Assembly (NCBI RefSeq): GCF_000612505.1
Contig: NZ_CP004078.1
Span: 5,045,001 to 5,109,000 of the forward strand
Length of the DNA stretch: 64,000 nucleotides
Direction: 5' to 3'
Origin: Paenibacillus sabinae T27
GTDB taxonomy: Bacteria > Bacillota > Bacilli > Paenibacillales > Paenibacillaceae
The position numbers and the translations under genes are program-made. Shown here piece after piece: positions 52,766 to 60,580 of the stretch. Position 1 is the stretch's first letter. Each line of letters opens with the position of its first letter. Under the pieces are notes generated by a model. That model searched no databases. It saw only the letters and a list, made by a program, of their open reading frames with translations, and had not been told where the DNA came from.

Positions 52766-53472
52766 CCGCCGAACCCGAACCCGCCGCTCTTGCCCGAGCT
52801 GGACCGGGAGCTGGACCCAAGGCCCGACGATCTTGAGCTGGACGACGAACCGGACGAGCTTAGGCCGCTCGACTTGCCGCCGATCCCGCCCGCCTTGGAA
52901 GACGTCGACCGTCTCGTAATGGTGCCTGTCGTGGAGGTGGAGGTCTTCGGCTTCACCACGGAGCCGACCACCGGCTTGTTCTGAAATGTCGTGCTGTTAT
53001 AAGTACGCGGTTTATAGACCGTATGCGTACCTCCATAATAGGTTTTGCGATGTTCATACCATCGGCTCGGCGAATAGCTGGAACCGCCGCCAAACAGCAT
53101 GTGATACAGCAGCAGATCATCCCAGCCGAAGCCGGAGTTATAGCCGCCGTAGTTGTTGATGACCGTCGTCCCGTTCGACGAGGTCACACCCGGAGCCTGG
53201 GTGGGCTGAGCCGTTTCCTCCTCCTTCTGATCGGGGTACGGGATGTTCCAGTCCACATTTTTGTCGAAATAGGCCTTGACCTCTTCTGTAGACCAGGACA
53301 CCAAAGTCGGCTCATCAGCCGACGAGCTTGCCGTCGAAGCGCCCGGAACGAACAGCGCATTGGCCAGCAAAGCGATTCCGAGCGAGGTAGACAGCACGCG
53401 AACCGGCTTGCCGCTCACAACCGGCTCCTGTTCCTTCAGCGATTCCTTTCCTCTTTCATTGTCTTTACCCAA
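52762..53472 (-). CDS. Exported Ser/Gly-rich low-complexity protein of the ATP-grasp operon
   Basis: A 236-residue protein. A basic head (residues 1-25) precedes a hydrophobic segment (VRVLSTSLGIALLANALFV), then a linker rich in Tyr, Asn and Gly and a C-terminal 60 residues of almost only Ser, Gly and Lys/Arg (SSSGSSSSSRSSGLGSSS). No catalytic motif is seen. Position and composition resemble the Ser-rich partner (DUF1190/YjfM-like) that accompanies the ATP-grasp gene in other bacteria. TTG start nine bases after GGGAGG, 33 bases downstream of a small gene, overlapping the ATP-grasp start. Possibly the substrate of that enzyme. Confidence 0.75.
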   Translation of the reverse strand: MGKDNERGKESLKEQEPVVSGKPVRVLSTSLGIALLANALFVPGASTASSSADEPTLVSWSTEEVKAYFDKNVDWNIPYPDQKEEETAQPTQAPGVTSSNGTTVINNYGGYNSGFGWDDLLLYHMLFGGGSSYSPSRWYEHRKTYYGGTHTVYKPRTYNSTTFQNKPVVGSVVKPKTSTSTTGTITRRSTSSKAGGIGGKSSGLSSSGSSSSSRSSGLGSSSRSSSGKSGGFGFGG

Positions 53473-53505
53473 AGCGGGTGCCTCCCTTGAATGTTAATCT
53501 TCTGC

Positions 53506-53721
53506 CTATTCGGTCCTCATCGGAACGAGCAGCAGCTCAAGCTTGCCCTCATCCAAATTGAGCCTGCCCTCCACCGTTTCGAATTCGCGGCCGCCGACCA
53601 CTAAATAATTGACATGCTCCAGCGCGGCGATCATAGTGGCGTTCCATACGCGTTCTTCGATCGCATTCAGTGCGCCGTCCGGCATTTTTTCATATAAAAT
53701 AACGCTCATTCCATTGTCCAA
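53506..53721 (-). CDS. Small protein at the head of the ATP-grasp operon
   Basis: A 71-residue soluble protein with a beta-rich character (VEGRLNLDEGKLELLLVPMRTE at the end). No family recognised. TTG start eight bases after GGGAAGG. It precedes the Ser/Gly-rich gene by 33 bases and is probably the first gene of the operon, ahead of a 258-base region that separates it from a divergent TetR gene. Confidence 0.6.
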   Translation of the reverse strand: MDNGMSVILYEKMPDGALNAIEERVWNATMIAALEHVNYLVVGGREFETVEGRLNLDEGKLELLLVPMRTE

Positions 53722-53896
53722 GCGAACAACCTTCCCTTCATGATTCGATTATCCTCTAATACGGGGAAATTCCGCCTAATGTTTCATGGAAACTGCCAGG
53801 AGAATGTAAAACCTTCCCATAATAGAATAATGCGTTCGTCCTACCGTAGGCAATCTTTTTTCACTGGCAGATCAGGTTGATCTCTGGGAGTCACGT

Positions 53897-53926
53897 TTGA
53901 CAATACAGTCTTGGCTCAAATAAAAT
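53897..53926 (+). promoter_or_regulatory. Promoter of the TetR/SMR operon
   Basis: TTGACA (53897-53902), 18 bases, TAAAAT (53921-53926), about 50 bases before the TetR start. Confidence 0.6.
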
Positions 53927-53979
53927 AATTAAAACGATATATTTTCCGCGTTTCCCATTGAGAGAAGGGAGGGCTACTT

Positions 53980-54534
53980 TTGAAACAAAGAATACTTGCC
54001 GAGGCCCGGCAGGAGATTTACAAGTCCGGCTTCCGCTTTACAATGGCGGATATGGCGAAGCGCTGCGGGCTCAGCACCAAAACGATCTACCAGGTGTATT
54101 CGTCCAAAGAAGAGCTGATTCTGGATATGGTTCGGCTGGCCATTGATGAGCTCGCGCAGACTGAGCAGTCGATCGTGAGTGATCCGAAGCTGGGAACAAT
54201 GGATAAGCTGAGAGCCTTGCTCGTCCTTTTTCCGCGCGACTTTCAGTTCTTCGATATCAAGCGTCTGCACGAGCTGCAGCGTTATTACCCGAATGTATGG
54301 AGCATTGTGGATTCTTTTTTGACGGAACAATGGGATGGTGTGACCCAAATGCTGGCGGCGGCTCAGGCTGAAGGACTGCTTGAAGATTTCAATAAAGTTC
54401 TGTTCATTCAGCTGTACATCGGGGGGCTGTACCGGTTAATGGAGCAATCCTCCGCGGGCGGGATCACGATAACGCTCAGACAAGCGCTGGACGAAATGGT
54501 TGACATTATGTTAGACGGGATAAGGAAGAGGTGA
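53980..54534 (+). CDS. TetR-family transcriptional regulator
   Basis: A 184-residue TetR protein: ILAEARQEIYKSGFRFTMADMAKRCGLSTKTIYQVYSSKEELILDMV forms the helix-turn-helix, the rest the ligand domain. TTG start nine bases after GGGAGG. Its stop is followed five bases later by an SMR exporter gene, so it likely regulates that exporter. Confidence 0.85.
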   Translation: MKQRILAEARQEIYKSGFRFTMADMAKRCGLSTKTIYQVYSSKEELILDMVRLAIDELAQTEQSIVSDPKLGTMDKLRALLVLFPRDFQFFDIKRLHELQRYYPNVWSIVDSFLTEQWDGVTQMLAAAQAEGLLEDFNKVLFIQLYIGGLYRLMEQSSAGGITITLRQALDEMVDIMLDGIRKR

Positions 54535-54538
54535 GATT

Positions 54539-54937
54539 ATGCACTGGTTGCTGCTGCTTGCCGCAATAGTCTCAGAGGTGGCCGGGACCACATTCATGAA
54601 GCTGTCCATGGGTTTTACGAAGCTTGTGCCTTCCGTTCTGCTCGCGGTCTGTTATCTGATTAGCCTGACCCTGCTTAATTTGGCGCTGAAAGGTGTCTCC
54701 GTCAGTGTCGCCTACGCGATCTGGTCCGGCGCGGGAACCGCTTTGGTGGCAGGGATCGGCTGGGTACTGTTCGGTGAACGAATGTCGCTTATCAAAATCA
54801 TTTGCATCCTGCTCATCATCGCGGGTGTAGCGGGGCTGAACCTGGCGGAAGGAAGACGCGAAGCCGGGAATTCCGGTAGCCCGCAGCTCGAGGCTCAGCT
54901 CTCCAAGGAAACCGGCGTTTCAAAAGATGGCCTATGA
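54539..54937 (+). CDS. Small multidrug resistance (SMR/EmrE-type) transporter
   Basis: A 132-residue protein with four helices. The first carries the essential Glu (LAAIVSEVAGTTFMKLS, E13), with VAYAIWSGAGTALVAGIGWVLFGE in the third, the EmrE/QacE pattern. It forms antiparallel dimers that export cations with protons. The last 25 residues are a hydrophilic tail beyond the normal 105-110 length. Encoded right after its likely TetR regulator. Confidence 0.88.
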   Translation: MHWLLLLAAIVSEVAGTTFMKLSMGFTKLVPSVLLAVCYLISLTLLNLALKGVSVSVAYAIWSGAGTALVAGIGWVLFGERMSLIKIICILLIIAGVAGLNLAEGRREAGNSGSPQLEAQLSKETGVSKDGL

Positions 54938-54986
54938 TCGGCGGCGCGCTGCCAGATGTACACTTTTTAATAAGGAGGATCAACTG

Positions 54987-55622
54987 TTGGAACAACGGAA
55001 GGCGATAGCCATCATCGGAGGAACAGGCAAAGCAGGCCGTTATCTCGCGCGAACAGCGCTGGAGAGCGGCTACAGCGTTCGTATGCTTGCCCGGAATCCG
55101 GATAAAGTGAACATGAAGGACGACCGACTGCAGGTGATTGCCGGAGACGCCCAAAACGTGCGGGACATTCGTTCACTGCTGGAGGGCTGCCATGCCGTGA
55201 TTAACACCTTTGGGCAGCCTGTAAGAGCCGAACCGCATTACAGCAGCGTCACCCATACGGTCCTCACGGTCATGCGAGAGTACGGAATTACCCGGTACAT
55301 AGGGGTTGCAGGCGGTTCGCTGGACGTCCAGGGCGACAGGAAGTCGTTATCAAGCCGGATCGTCTCCGCCCTGTTCGCCATTTTGTACGGCAAGATGATC
55401 TCGGACCGCAAAAAGGAACTGGAGCTGCTTAGGCAAAGCGATATCCAGTGGACTCTGGTGCGTCTGCCTTTTGTGGTAGAGGGATTGGAAACGGGGCGCA
55501 TCAAGGAAAATCTAAGGGACATTCCGGGAAGACGCATTACCAATTCGGACATCGCGAAATTTCTCGTCGGCCAGATCCACGAAACGAAATACGTTAATAA
55601 AGCGCCCTGCATTTCAAATTGA
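54987..55622 (+). CDS. Atypical SDR / NAD(P)-binding protein
   Basis: A 211-residue NmrA-like or YwnB-type NAD(P)-binding protein with the fingerprint IAIIGGTGKAGRYLARTALESGY near the N-terminus and RMLARNP after beta-2; the catalytic Tyr-x3-Lys of classical SDRs is not seen. TTG start eight bases after AGGAGG. It lies 49 bases after the SMR gene and may belong to the same operon. Function unknown. Confidence 0.8.
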   Translation: MEQRKAIAIIGGTGKAGRYLARTALESGYSVRMLARNPDKVNMKDDRLQVIAGDAQNVRDIRSLLEGCHAVINTFGQPVRAEPHYSSVTHTVLTVMREYGITRYIGVAGGSLDVQGDRKSLSSRIVSALFAILYGKMISDRKKELELLRQSDIQWTLVRLPFVVEGLETGRIKENLRDIPGRRITNSDIAKFLVGQIHETKYVNKAPCISN

Positions 55623-55706
55623 AGTAAAGGGGCGCTGTTCTTAAATCCCATAAGTTTTATTAATGGAATATTATGGTGATATAATCATGGTAAAGGAGAT
55701 GTTCAA

Positions 55707-55898
55707 ATGAGTGACTTCTTTAATCCAGGACCCCCTGCAAATTCCACAGACCCCGGCGGTCATAAAGCTAATCATGATATCAATGAGAAAAAACTTCATA
55801 CAGAAGGCGTCCGCGGCTTTTGGAGACAGGTAACGGATTTGCTTATCGGATTGGCTATTATTGCATTAATTGTTATTGTTATTCTTTGGATATTTTAA
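55707..55898 (+). CDS. Small single-pass membrane protein
   Basis: A 63-residue protein with a Pro/Asn/Gly-rich head and one C-terminal membrane helix (LLIGLAIIALIVIVILWIF). Start follows AAAGGAGATG. No family recognised. It is closed by the terminator just downstream. Confidence 0.6.
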   Translation: MSDFFNPGPPANSTDPGGHKANHDINEKKLHTEGVRGFWRQVTDLLIGLAIIALIVIVILWIF

Positions 55899-55903
55899 AG
55901 TTA

Positions 55904-55952
55904 AAAACAGCGACAGGTTCGGTATTGTTTGTCCATATCTGTCGCTGTTTTG
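55904..55952. terminator. Terminator after the small membrane protein gene
   Basis: 13-bp stem AAAACAGCGACAG/CTGTCGCTGTTTT ending in TTTT. Confidence 0.85.
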
Positions 55953-56017
55953 GCTTCCCGGCACAGAGCCATATGATCCAGCCACTGGGATGCCCAAGCG
56001 GAATAACCTCATCCGTT

Positions 56018-57154
56018 TTATCCGGGCGACAAGCTGTACATCACCGTTCTGCTCTTGTCGTTCGCAAGCGAACGGTACGTCAGTGTCAGCCGGTTCCCGT
56101 CGCGCTTGGTCAGAATAAGCATTCTTGCTAGCACGTAGGGGTCTTGGCCGTCGGACTTCTCCCAGTCCTTCCAATCTTCGGGCGTAACCAGTTCCTTGTT
56201 CAGATTGACGGCGGCATCCGTGCGGTTTTGAATTAAATACAAGTGCGACGTATCGATGAAGCGGAGGATCAGCGCATCGGGAGCTGCATATTCGACGGTG
56301 AACTTGCCGCCCTGTCCGGTAAGCGCCTCTATGTCATACAGCCTGCCGAAACTGCCGTCGCCGTTAATATACTGCACGCTGTCGTCGTCTCTTATATACA
56401 GCTGCGTGGACGAGACCTTCGGATCTTCCGAATAGGCCGGAGCCATGAGATGAAAGTCCATCTGCTTAACGATTTTGCCGTCCCGGATTAACGCCTGGTA
56501 TACATTGCTGAAATTATTGAACATGGCGTAGTGGTTGTCGCTTAACACAAGCAAATGCGTTCCCCGGGCCACTGTCTTTATCTCCAGATTATGCATATAC
56601 GATGATTCAATCAGAGGCAGCTTGCCCAGAAGCGCCGGCTGTCCCGAGGCGGAAGGGGAGATGTAGACTTCGCCTGTATGCTGCGATACCCAATACGTCA
56701 TATCAGGGACGGCGGCCGTGACAAACCGCGCCTCGTCGATGATATTCACATTGCCTCTATCCGGATCACGCCCGATTCTTCCTCCCAGCGCGCCTGTTCC
56801 GCTTACAAGCGGAATATAGACGGTGCCTGCTACAATGCGTACCGGCTTCGCAAGCTGAAATGCGGTTCCATTCACTTTGGCGACTTTGGAGCCAGCCGTT
56901 ACGGTAATCTGCCGCCTTGGACGCGTCAAAACGGCCGTTTTGGATGCCTGGTTCCATACGACCGAATATCCCATATCCATTGCAAAGGTTTTGAGAGGGA
57001 CCCATGTTGTTCCCGCCGAGACGGTTGCCTTGCTTGCAAGATCCAAATTCTTATAATTCAGCAAAATCGGGGAAACCTCGGCACCAAACGCTGTACTCGC
57101 ACCCCAACCGAGCGCCGCAGCCAGAACAACGGCCGCCAGTCTGCCAGTTCTCAT
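56018..57154 (-). CDS. Secreted protein with copper-amine-oxidase N-terminal-like domain
   Basis: A 378-residue exported protein. Signal peptide (RLAAVVLAAALGWGASTAFG), then a Cu_amine_oxidN1-like domain (about 25-145: WVPLKTFAMDMGYSVVWNQASKTAVLTR, ITVTAGSKVAKVNGTAFQLAKPVRIVAGTVYIPL), followed by a long beta-rich region with no named family. Such domains bind peptidoglycan or surface polymers in Paenibacillales and carry no oxidase activity themselves. Start follows GAGGAGG. Transcribed alone. Confidence 0.78.
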   Translation of the reverse strand: MRTGRLAAVVLAAALGWGASTAFGAEVSPILLNYKNLDLASKATVSAGTTWVPLKTFAMDMGYSVVWNQASKTAVLTRPRRQITVTAGSKVAKVNGTAFQLAKPVRIVAGTVYIPLVSGTGALGGRIGRDPDRGNVNIIDEARFVTAAVPDMTYWVSQHTGEVYISPSASGQPALLGKLPLIESSYMHNLEIKTVARGTHLLVLSDNHYAMFNNFSNVYQALIRDGKIVKQMDFHLMAPAYSEDPKVSSTQLYIRDDDSVQYINGDGSFGRLYDIEALTGQGGKFTVEYAAPDALILRFIDTSHLYLIQNRTDAAVNLNKELVTPEDWKDWEKSDGQDPYVLARMLILTKRDGNRLTLTYRSLANDKSRTVMYSLSPG

Positions 57155-57317
57155 TTCTTACCAACCTCCTCTTCATGTCCCTTTCATAATAGTTGGACGA
57201 GATTACCTGGAAAAAGTTTCATGATCTCGTTCTCCGGCAGCGCTTTAGAGGAGACCGCGCGTTACAAGTGCCACCATGATTCCTGAGCTCACCGATTGCA
57301 TATCCGGTGATTCAGCA

Positions 57318-57356
57318 GAAAAAACGGATACCGTCCTTAAGGGAACGATATCCGTT
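57318..57356 (-). terminator. Terminator of xpt
   Basis: AACGGATA and TATCCGTT arms with inner pairing and a TTAA loop; on the minus strand it is followed by TTTTTTCTG. Confidence 0.8.
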
Positions 57357-57396
57357 ACTTTCAATCTGATGCTATATTTCTACGCCTCAAAGGCAA

Positions 57397-58056
57397 TCAG
57401 GCCTGCTGCGCTTCCTGCACGGCGGCCGGAGCCGTCATTTCCCGGGCATCCTTCGTCTTCGAAAGGCCCCCGGTGATTTCCTCATTTTCGATAAAATGCA
57501 CTTCTCCCGGCGCCATCGCCGAAATCCGGGCCAGGGAATGAACCTCCACGCCCATCTCCTCCAGCAGCCCGCGGCCTTCCTGAAAGCACTTCTCGATGAC
57601 GCAGCCGACGCCCAGCAGCTCGGCTCCCGCTTCACGCACAATATCGACCAGGCCCACCAGGGCCGCGCCCGTGGCGAGGAAATCGTCGACGATGAGCACT
57701 TTGTCGCCGGGGCCGAGATATTTTTGCGAAATGCAGACCTGATACGATTCCTGACGCGTGAACGAGTGAACCGGCGCCGAATAGACCTGCTCAGAGAGGG
57801 TCACAGCTTTCTTCTTCTTGGCATACACAAACGGTACGCTTAGCGCAATTGACGCCGCCATGGCAAACTGGATGCCGCTCGCCTCGATCGTCAGCACCTT
57901 GGTGATCGGTCTGCCGCCGAAGATCCGGCCGAATTCCTTCCCGATTTCAAGCGCCAGGCCGGTATCGACCTGATGATTCAGGAACGAGTCCACCTTCAGC
58001 ACCGTATCGGACAAGATCTGTCCTTCCTGTCTAATGCGTTCTTCCAATACTTTCAT
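57397..58056 (-). CDS. xpt: Xanthine phosphoribosyltransferase
   Basis: A 219-residue PRTase. Core motifs: LTIEASGIQFA (base side), VYAKKKK and the PRPP loop VLIVDDFLATGAALVG. It salvages xanthine to XMP. About 25 extra residues follow the usual end (the B. subtilis enzyme has 194). Start at ATG 58056; the ribosome site is weak (GAAGAAGCAGAG). A guanine riboswitch and terminator stand in front of it. Confidence 0.92.
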   Translation of the reverse strand: MKVLEERIRQEGQILSDTVLKVDSFLNHQVDTGLALEIGKEFGRIFGGRPITKVLTIEASGIQFAMAASIALSVPFVYAKKKKAVTLSEQVYSAPVHSFTRQESYQVCISQKYLGPGDKVLIVDDFLATGAALVGLVDIVREAGAELLGVGCVIEKCFQEGRGLLEEMGVEVHSLARISAMAPGEVHFIENEEITGGLSKTKDAREMTAPAAVQEAQQA

Positions 58057-58132
58057 CTCTGCTTCTTCCGCTCCTTCTTCCTTTTCGGAAACCTGAAATA
58101 GCCCGTAAATCTCCCTACACTTTGCATAAAGC

Positions 58133-58178
58133 AAAAAAGGACAGATTCCTTGAGCGTTTCTCTCAAGTGAATCTGCCC
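58133..58178 (-). terminator. Riboswitch-controlled attenuator of xpt
   Basis: Stem CAGATTC-CTTGAG / CTCAAG-TGAATCTG (58142-58154, 58162-58175) followed on the minus strand by TCCTTTTTT. It lies between the aptamer and xpt, so it is the expression platform. Confidence 0.85.
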
Positions 58179-58251
58179 CTCCGGGTGATGTCCCTTATGG
58201 TGTAACACGGCAGGCGTGTCCGCTCCGCCTCAAACCCGGGTCGCGCTGTTC

Positions 58252-58322
58252 ACTCATAGTCGGACAATTGCTGTGGTCATCCGGTAGAAACTTATGGGCC
58301 ATATTCCCACGATTATATGAGT
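58252..58322 (-). promoter_or_regulatory. Guanine riboswitch aptamer of xpt
   Basis: On the minus strand the purine-aptamer blocks are seen in order: CTCATATAATC, ATATGGC, AAGTTTCTACC and CCGACTATGAG, with CTCATA/TATGAG forming P1. The specificity nucleotide in CCGACTATG is C, as in guanine-type (xpt) riboswitches, not the U of adenine types. Binding of guanine or hypoxanthine would favour the downstream terminator. Confidence 0.93.
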
Positions 58323-58497
58323 CCAATTGTTTTTTTCTTATCGTTTCTTACATTTTGAAAAAAGCACGCCCTTTATATTACACGCTATGCTTTAACGTTA
58401 CAAGGGCATTTTCCCCACCAATAACCGTCCGATTGACGGCATTTCTTGCGCTTGCACCGCCCCTAGGCAGGCTCCCCACAGCAAGCTCCCCACAGAA
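58323..58497. other. Gene-free region between riboswitch and oxidoreductase promoter
   Basis: No gene is visible here. The xpt promoter must lie at its low-coordinate side; I see no clear -35/-10 pair for it. Confidence 0.4.
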
Positions 58498-58573
58498 TTG
58501 ACAGATGGCCCTCCCGGTTATATACTCTAGGGAAATGTTTAGCACCTTTTTTGTTTGTTTAGCACATATGTGC
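58498..58573 (+). promoter_or_regulatory. Promoter and operator region of the Gfo/Idh gene
   Basis: TTGACA (58498-58503), 17 bases, TATACT (58521-58526). Just downstream are the direct repeats TGTTTAGCAC at 58536-58545 and 58556-58565, the second running into the perfect palindrome GCACATATGTGC (58562-58573). They look like regulator sites at or after the transcription start. Confidence 0.68.
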
Positions 58574-58626
58574 ACCAGATGAGGTAGTCGAACTCGGGTT
58601 CAAACAAGCGAAACGGAGGGATTGAG

Positions 58627-59592
58627 TTGAGTACAATCAAATGGGGCATTATTGGGCCGGGCGGAATCGCCCAAGACTTCGCCGAAGCGATGAAGCAATA
58701 CGGCGGCACGCTGTATGCTGTAGGATCTCGAAGTGTGGATAAAGCGCAGAGCTTCGCCGAAAAGTTCGGAGTCTCCAAAGCCTACTGTGATTATCACGAA
58801 ATGCTGCAGGACCCTGAAATCGACGCCGTCTACGTCTCCACGCCGCACAGCAATCACTATGAATATATAATTGAAAGCCTGAAACAGGGCAAGCACGTGC
58901 TTGCGGAGAAGGCGATCACTGTCAATATCACCCAGCTGCGGGAAATTGCAGCTTTGGCCGAAGAGAAAGGGCTGATCGTGGCGGAAGCGATGACGATCTA
59001 CCACATGCCTTTGTACGCCAAGCTCCGGGAAATTCTGGACAGCGGCAAAATCGGCCCGCTCAAAATGATCCAGGTCTCCTTCGGCAGCCATAAGGAATAC
59101 GACGTGAACAATCGGTTCTTCAGTAAAGATCTGGCCGGGGGAGCGCTGCTCGATATCGGCACCTATGCCCTGTCATTCGCCCGATACTTCCTGTCCGAGC
59201 AGCCGCATGAGGTGCTTACTACCGTCAAGCCGTTCGAGACCGGCGTCGATGAGCAGTCGGGCATTATTCTGAAGAACAAGGCCAACGAAATGGCCGTCGT
59301 CGCACTGACGATGCGCGCCAAAATGCCGAAAAGAGGCGTCGTCGCTGGAGAAAACGGCTTTATCACGGTCGATAACTTCCCCCGTGCCTCCAAAGCTGTC
59401 ATTCAATATCTGGACGGTACGACGGAAACGGTTGAAGCCGGAGAGACGGAAGCGGCGCTCGAGTATGAAATCAAGCATATGGAGCAGGCGATCCAGTCGG
59501 GCGGCAGCCCTACGCTTCAGCTGTCCCTGGACGTGATGGATATTATGAGCAATGTCAGAGGGCAGTGGGGCATCACCTATCCTTTTGAATAA
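58627..59592 (+). CDS. Gfo/Idh/MocA-family oxidoreductase
   Basis: A 321-residue NAD(P)-dependent sugar-type dehydrogenase. Rossmann motif WGIIGPGGIAQDF at the start, VYVSTPHSNHYEYII, and HVLAEKAIT with the Lys of the usual EKP (Pro is replaced by Ala). The active-site region LLDIGTYALSFARYFL (His of the usual D-GxH is replaced by Tyr) is unusual, as in trans-1,2-dihydrodiol dehydrogenase-like members. TTG start after GGAGGG. Controlled by a promoter with repeats and a palindrome. Substrate unknown. Confidence 0.85.
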   Translation: MSTIKWGIIGPGGIAQDFAEAMKQYGGTLYAVGSRSVDKAQSFAEKFGVSKAYCDYHEMLQDPEIDAVYVSTPHSNHYEYIIESLKQGKHVLAEKAITVNITQLREIAALAEEKGLIVAEAMTIYHMPLYAKLREILDSGKIGPLKMIQVSFGSHKEYDVNNRFFSKDLAGGALLDIGTYALSFARYFLSEQPHEVLTTVKPFETGVDEQSGIILKNKANEMAVVALTMRAKMPKRGVVAGENGFITVDNFPRASKAVIQYLDGTTETVEAGETEAALEYEIKHMEQAIQSGGSPTLQLSLDVMDIMSNVRGQWGITYPFE

Positions 59593-59620
59593 GGGGACAG
59601 ACCAGAAGCTGTTCAGTCAA

Positions 59621-59668
59621 AAAAACCGGTCATTCGCGATCATGCTCGCGGATGGCCGGTTTCGTTTA
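59621..59668. terminator. Terminator between Gfo/Idh and ArsR genes
   Basis: AAACCGG/CCGGTTT with the inner arms CGCGA/TCGCG and A and T runs on both sides. Confidence 0.75.
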
Positions 59669-59986
59669 TTCTTCATTTTCGACGATATGCTTCAGAATGG
59701 ACAGCTTGTTGCTCCAGAACCGTTCGTAATACGACAGCCAATCCTGAAGCTCCCGCAGCGGTTCCGGGTGCAGGCGGTACAGCTTCTCCCTGCCGGCCTT
59801 GCGGCCGCTGACCAGCTCCGCCTCAGACAGGATACGCAGATGCTTGGCAATAGCCGTACGGCTTACCGGAAAATGGGCGGCAATCTCAGAGATCGGCCTC
59901 TCCTTCTCGGAAAGCAGCTTCAGCACCTGCCGGCGGGTCGGATCGGCAATCGCCTGAAACACATCATGCTTCTCCGCCGCCGCCAT
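59666..59986 (-). CDS. ArsR-family regulator
   Basis: A 106-residue winged-helix regulator: VFQAIADPTRRQVLKLLSEKERPISEIAAHFPVSRTAIAKHLRILSEAELVSGRK. No metal-binding Cys pairs, as in the SdpR/AHSA1-linked branch. It starts one base after the stop of the AHSA1 gene and so is cotranscribed. It likely represses their shared promoter at the repeats 60456-60466 and 60487-60497. Confidence 0.87.
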   Translation of the reverse strand: MAAAEKHDVFQAIADPTRRQVLKLLSEKERPISEIAAHFPVSRTAIAKHLRILSEAELVSGRKAGREKLYRLHPEPLRELQDWLSYYERFWSNKLSILKHIVENEE

Positions 59987-59987
59987 A

Positions 59988-60422
59988 TTAAGCCTCGACC
60001 GCCTTTTTCAGCCGCTCCTGCACAATGGCTGCCCAGCCGCCCGCCATCCGGCCATGAATGACCGAGCTTTTCTCGTTCGCTTTGCCGATGAGCTCGTCCG
60101 GCTGCTTCCACCCGCCGTGAATCAGCGTAAACTCCGTCTGATCGCCCAGCTCTTTCAAGTAAAAAGAAACGGTCCAGCCTTCAGTATCCCAGGTAAAGGC
60201 CAGACTGTTCGGCGGATCAAGCTCCGTTACCTTGCACGGCGTCGGGCCGAATGGCGACTGCAGATGAAATTCATGGCCGACCTCCGCTTGAAAGTCGTTT
60301 GGCATAAACCACTGCGCGATCCCCTCCGCTGTCGATACTTTTTCCCATACCTTGCCGATCGGCGCATTGATAACAACGGTCTGCACCACGTCCGGCAGAT
60401 TGTTCCCCCGGTTGTCTTCCAT
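59988..60422 (-). CDS. SRPBCC/AHSA1-family protein
   Basis: A 144-residue START/Bet v1-like protein of the AHSA1 type: [29 protein letters not shown] near 20-50, [23 protein letters not shown], and LIHGGW near 105. Such proteins bind a hydrophobic ligand in a cavity and are very often paired with an ArsR regulator, as here. Start at ATG 60422 after GAGGGAT. Ligand unknown. Confidence 0.86.
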   Translation of the reverse strand: MEDNRGNNLPDVVQTVVINAPIGKVWEKVSTAEGIAQWFMPNDFQAEVGHEFHLQSPFGPTPCKVTELDPPNSLAFTWDTEGWTVSFYLKELGDQTEFTLIHGGWKQPDELIGKANEKSSVIHGRMAGGWAAIVQERLKKAVEA

Positions 60423-60455
60423 TTTGCTTATCCCTCTTTCGCTTTTTAATATAAC

Positions 60456-60506
60456 ACCTTTTGGTTTCACTTTATCATTATATAAAACCTTTTGGTTGCA
60501 TGTCAA
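60456..60506 (-). promoter_or_regulatory. Promoter and repeated operator of the AHSA1/ArsR pair
   Basis: On the minus strand TTGACA (60506-60501), 18 bases, TATAAT (60482-60477). The 11-mer AACCAAAAGGT, itself a short dyad (AACC-AAAA-GGTT), occurs at 60497-60487, between -35 and -10, and at 60466-60456, just after the start. The copies are 31 bases apart, about three helix turns. Confidence 0.8.
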
Positions 60507-60543
60507 AAAGAAACGGGCTTCCTTCTTCAGGATGCACCGTTTC
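60507..60543 (-). terminator. Terminator of the AEC transporter gene
   Basis: GAAACGG/CCGTTTC arms at 60510-60516 and 60537-60543, with TTTTT on the minus-strand side. It overlaps the upstream edge of the AHSA1 promoter. Confidence 0.7.
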
Positions 60544-60580
60544 ACCGGAAAACAGGAGTCAGAAGTTCTCTGCCGGAGCT

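Noticed and set aside
51560..52984. A 474-codon plus-strand frame opposite the ATP-grasp and Ser/Gly-rich genes
   Set aside because: Antisense to a coupled operon with clear motifs; its Pro/Asp end is the complement of the Ser/Gly tail.
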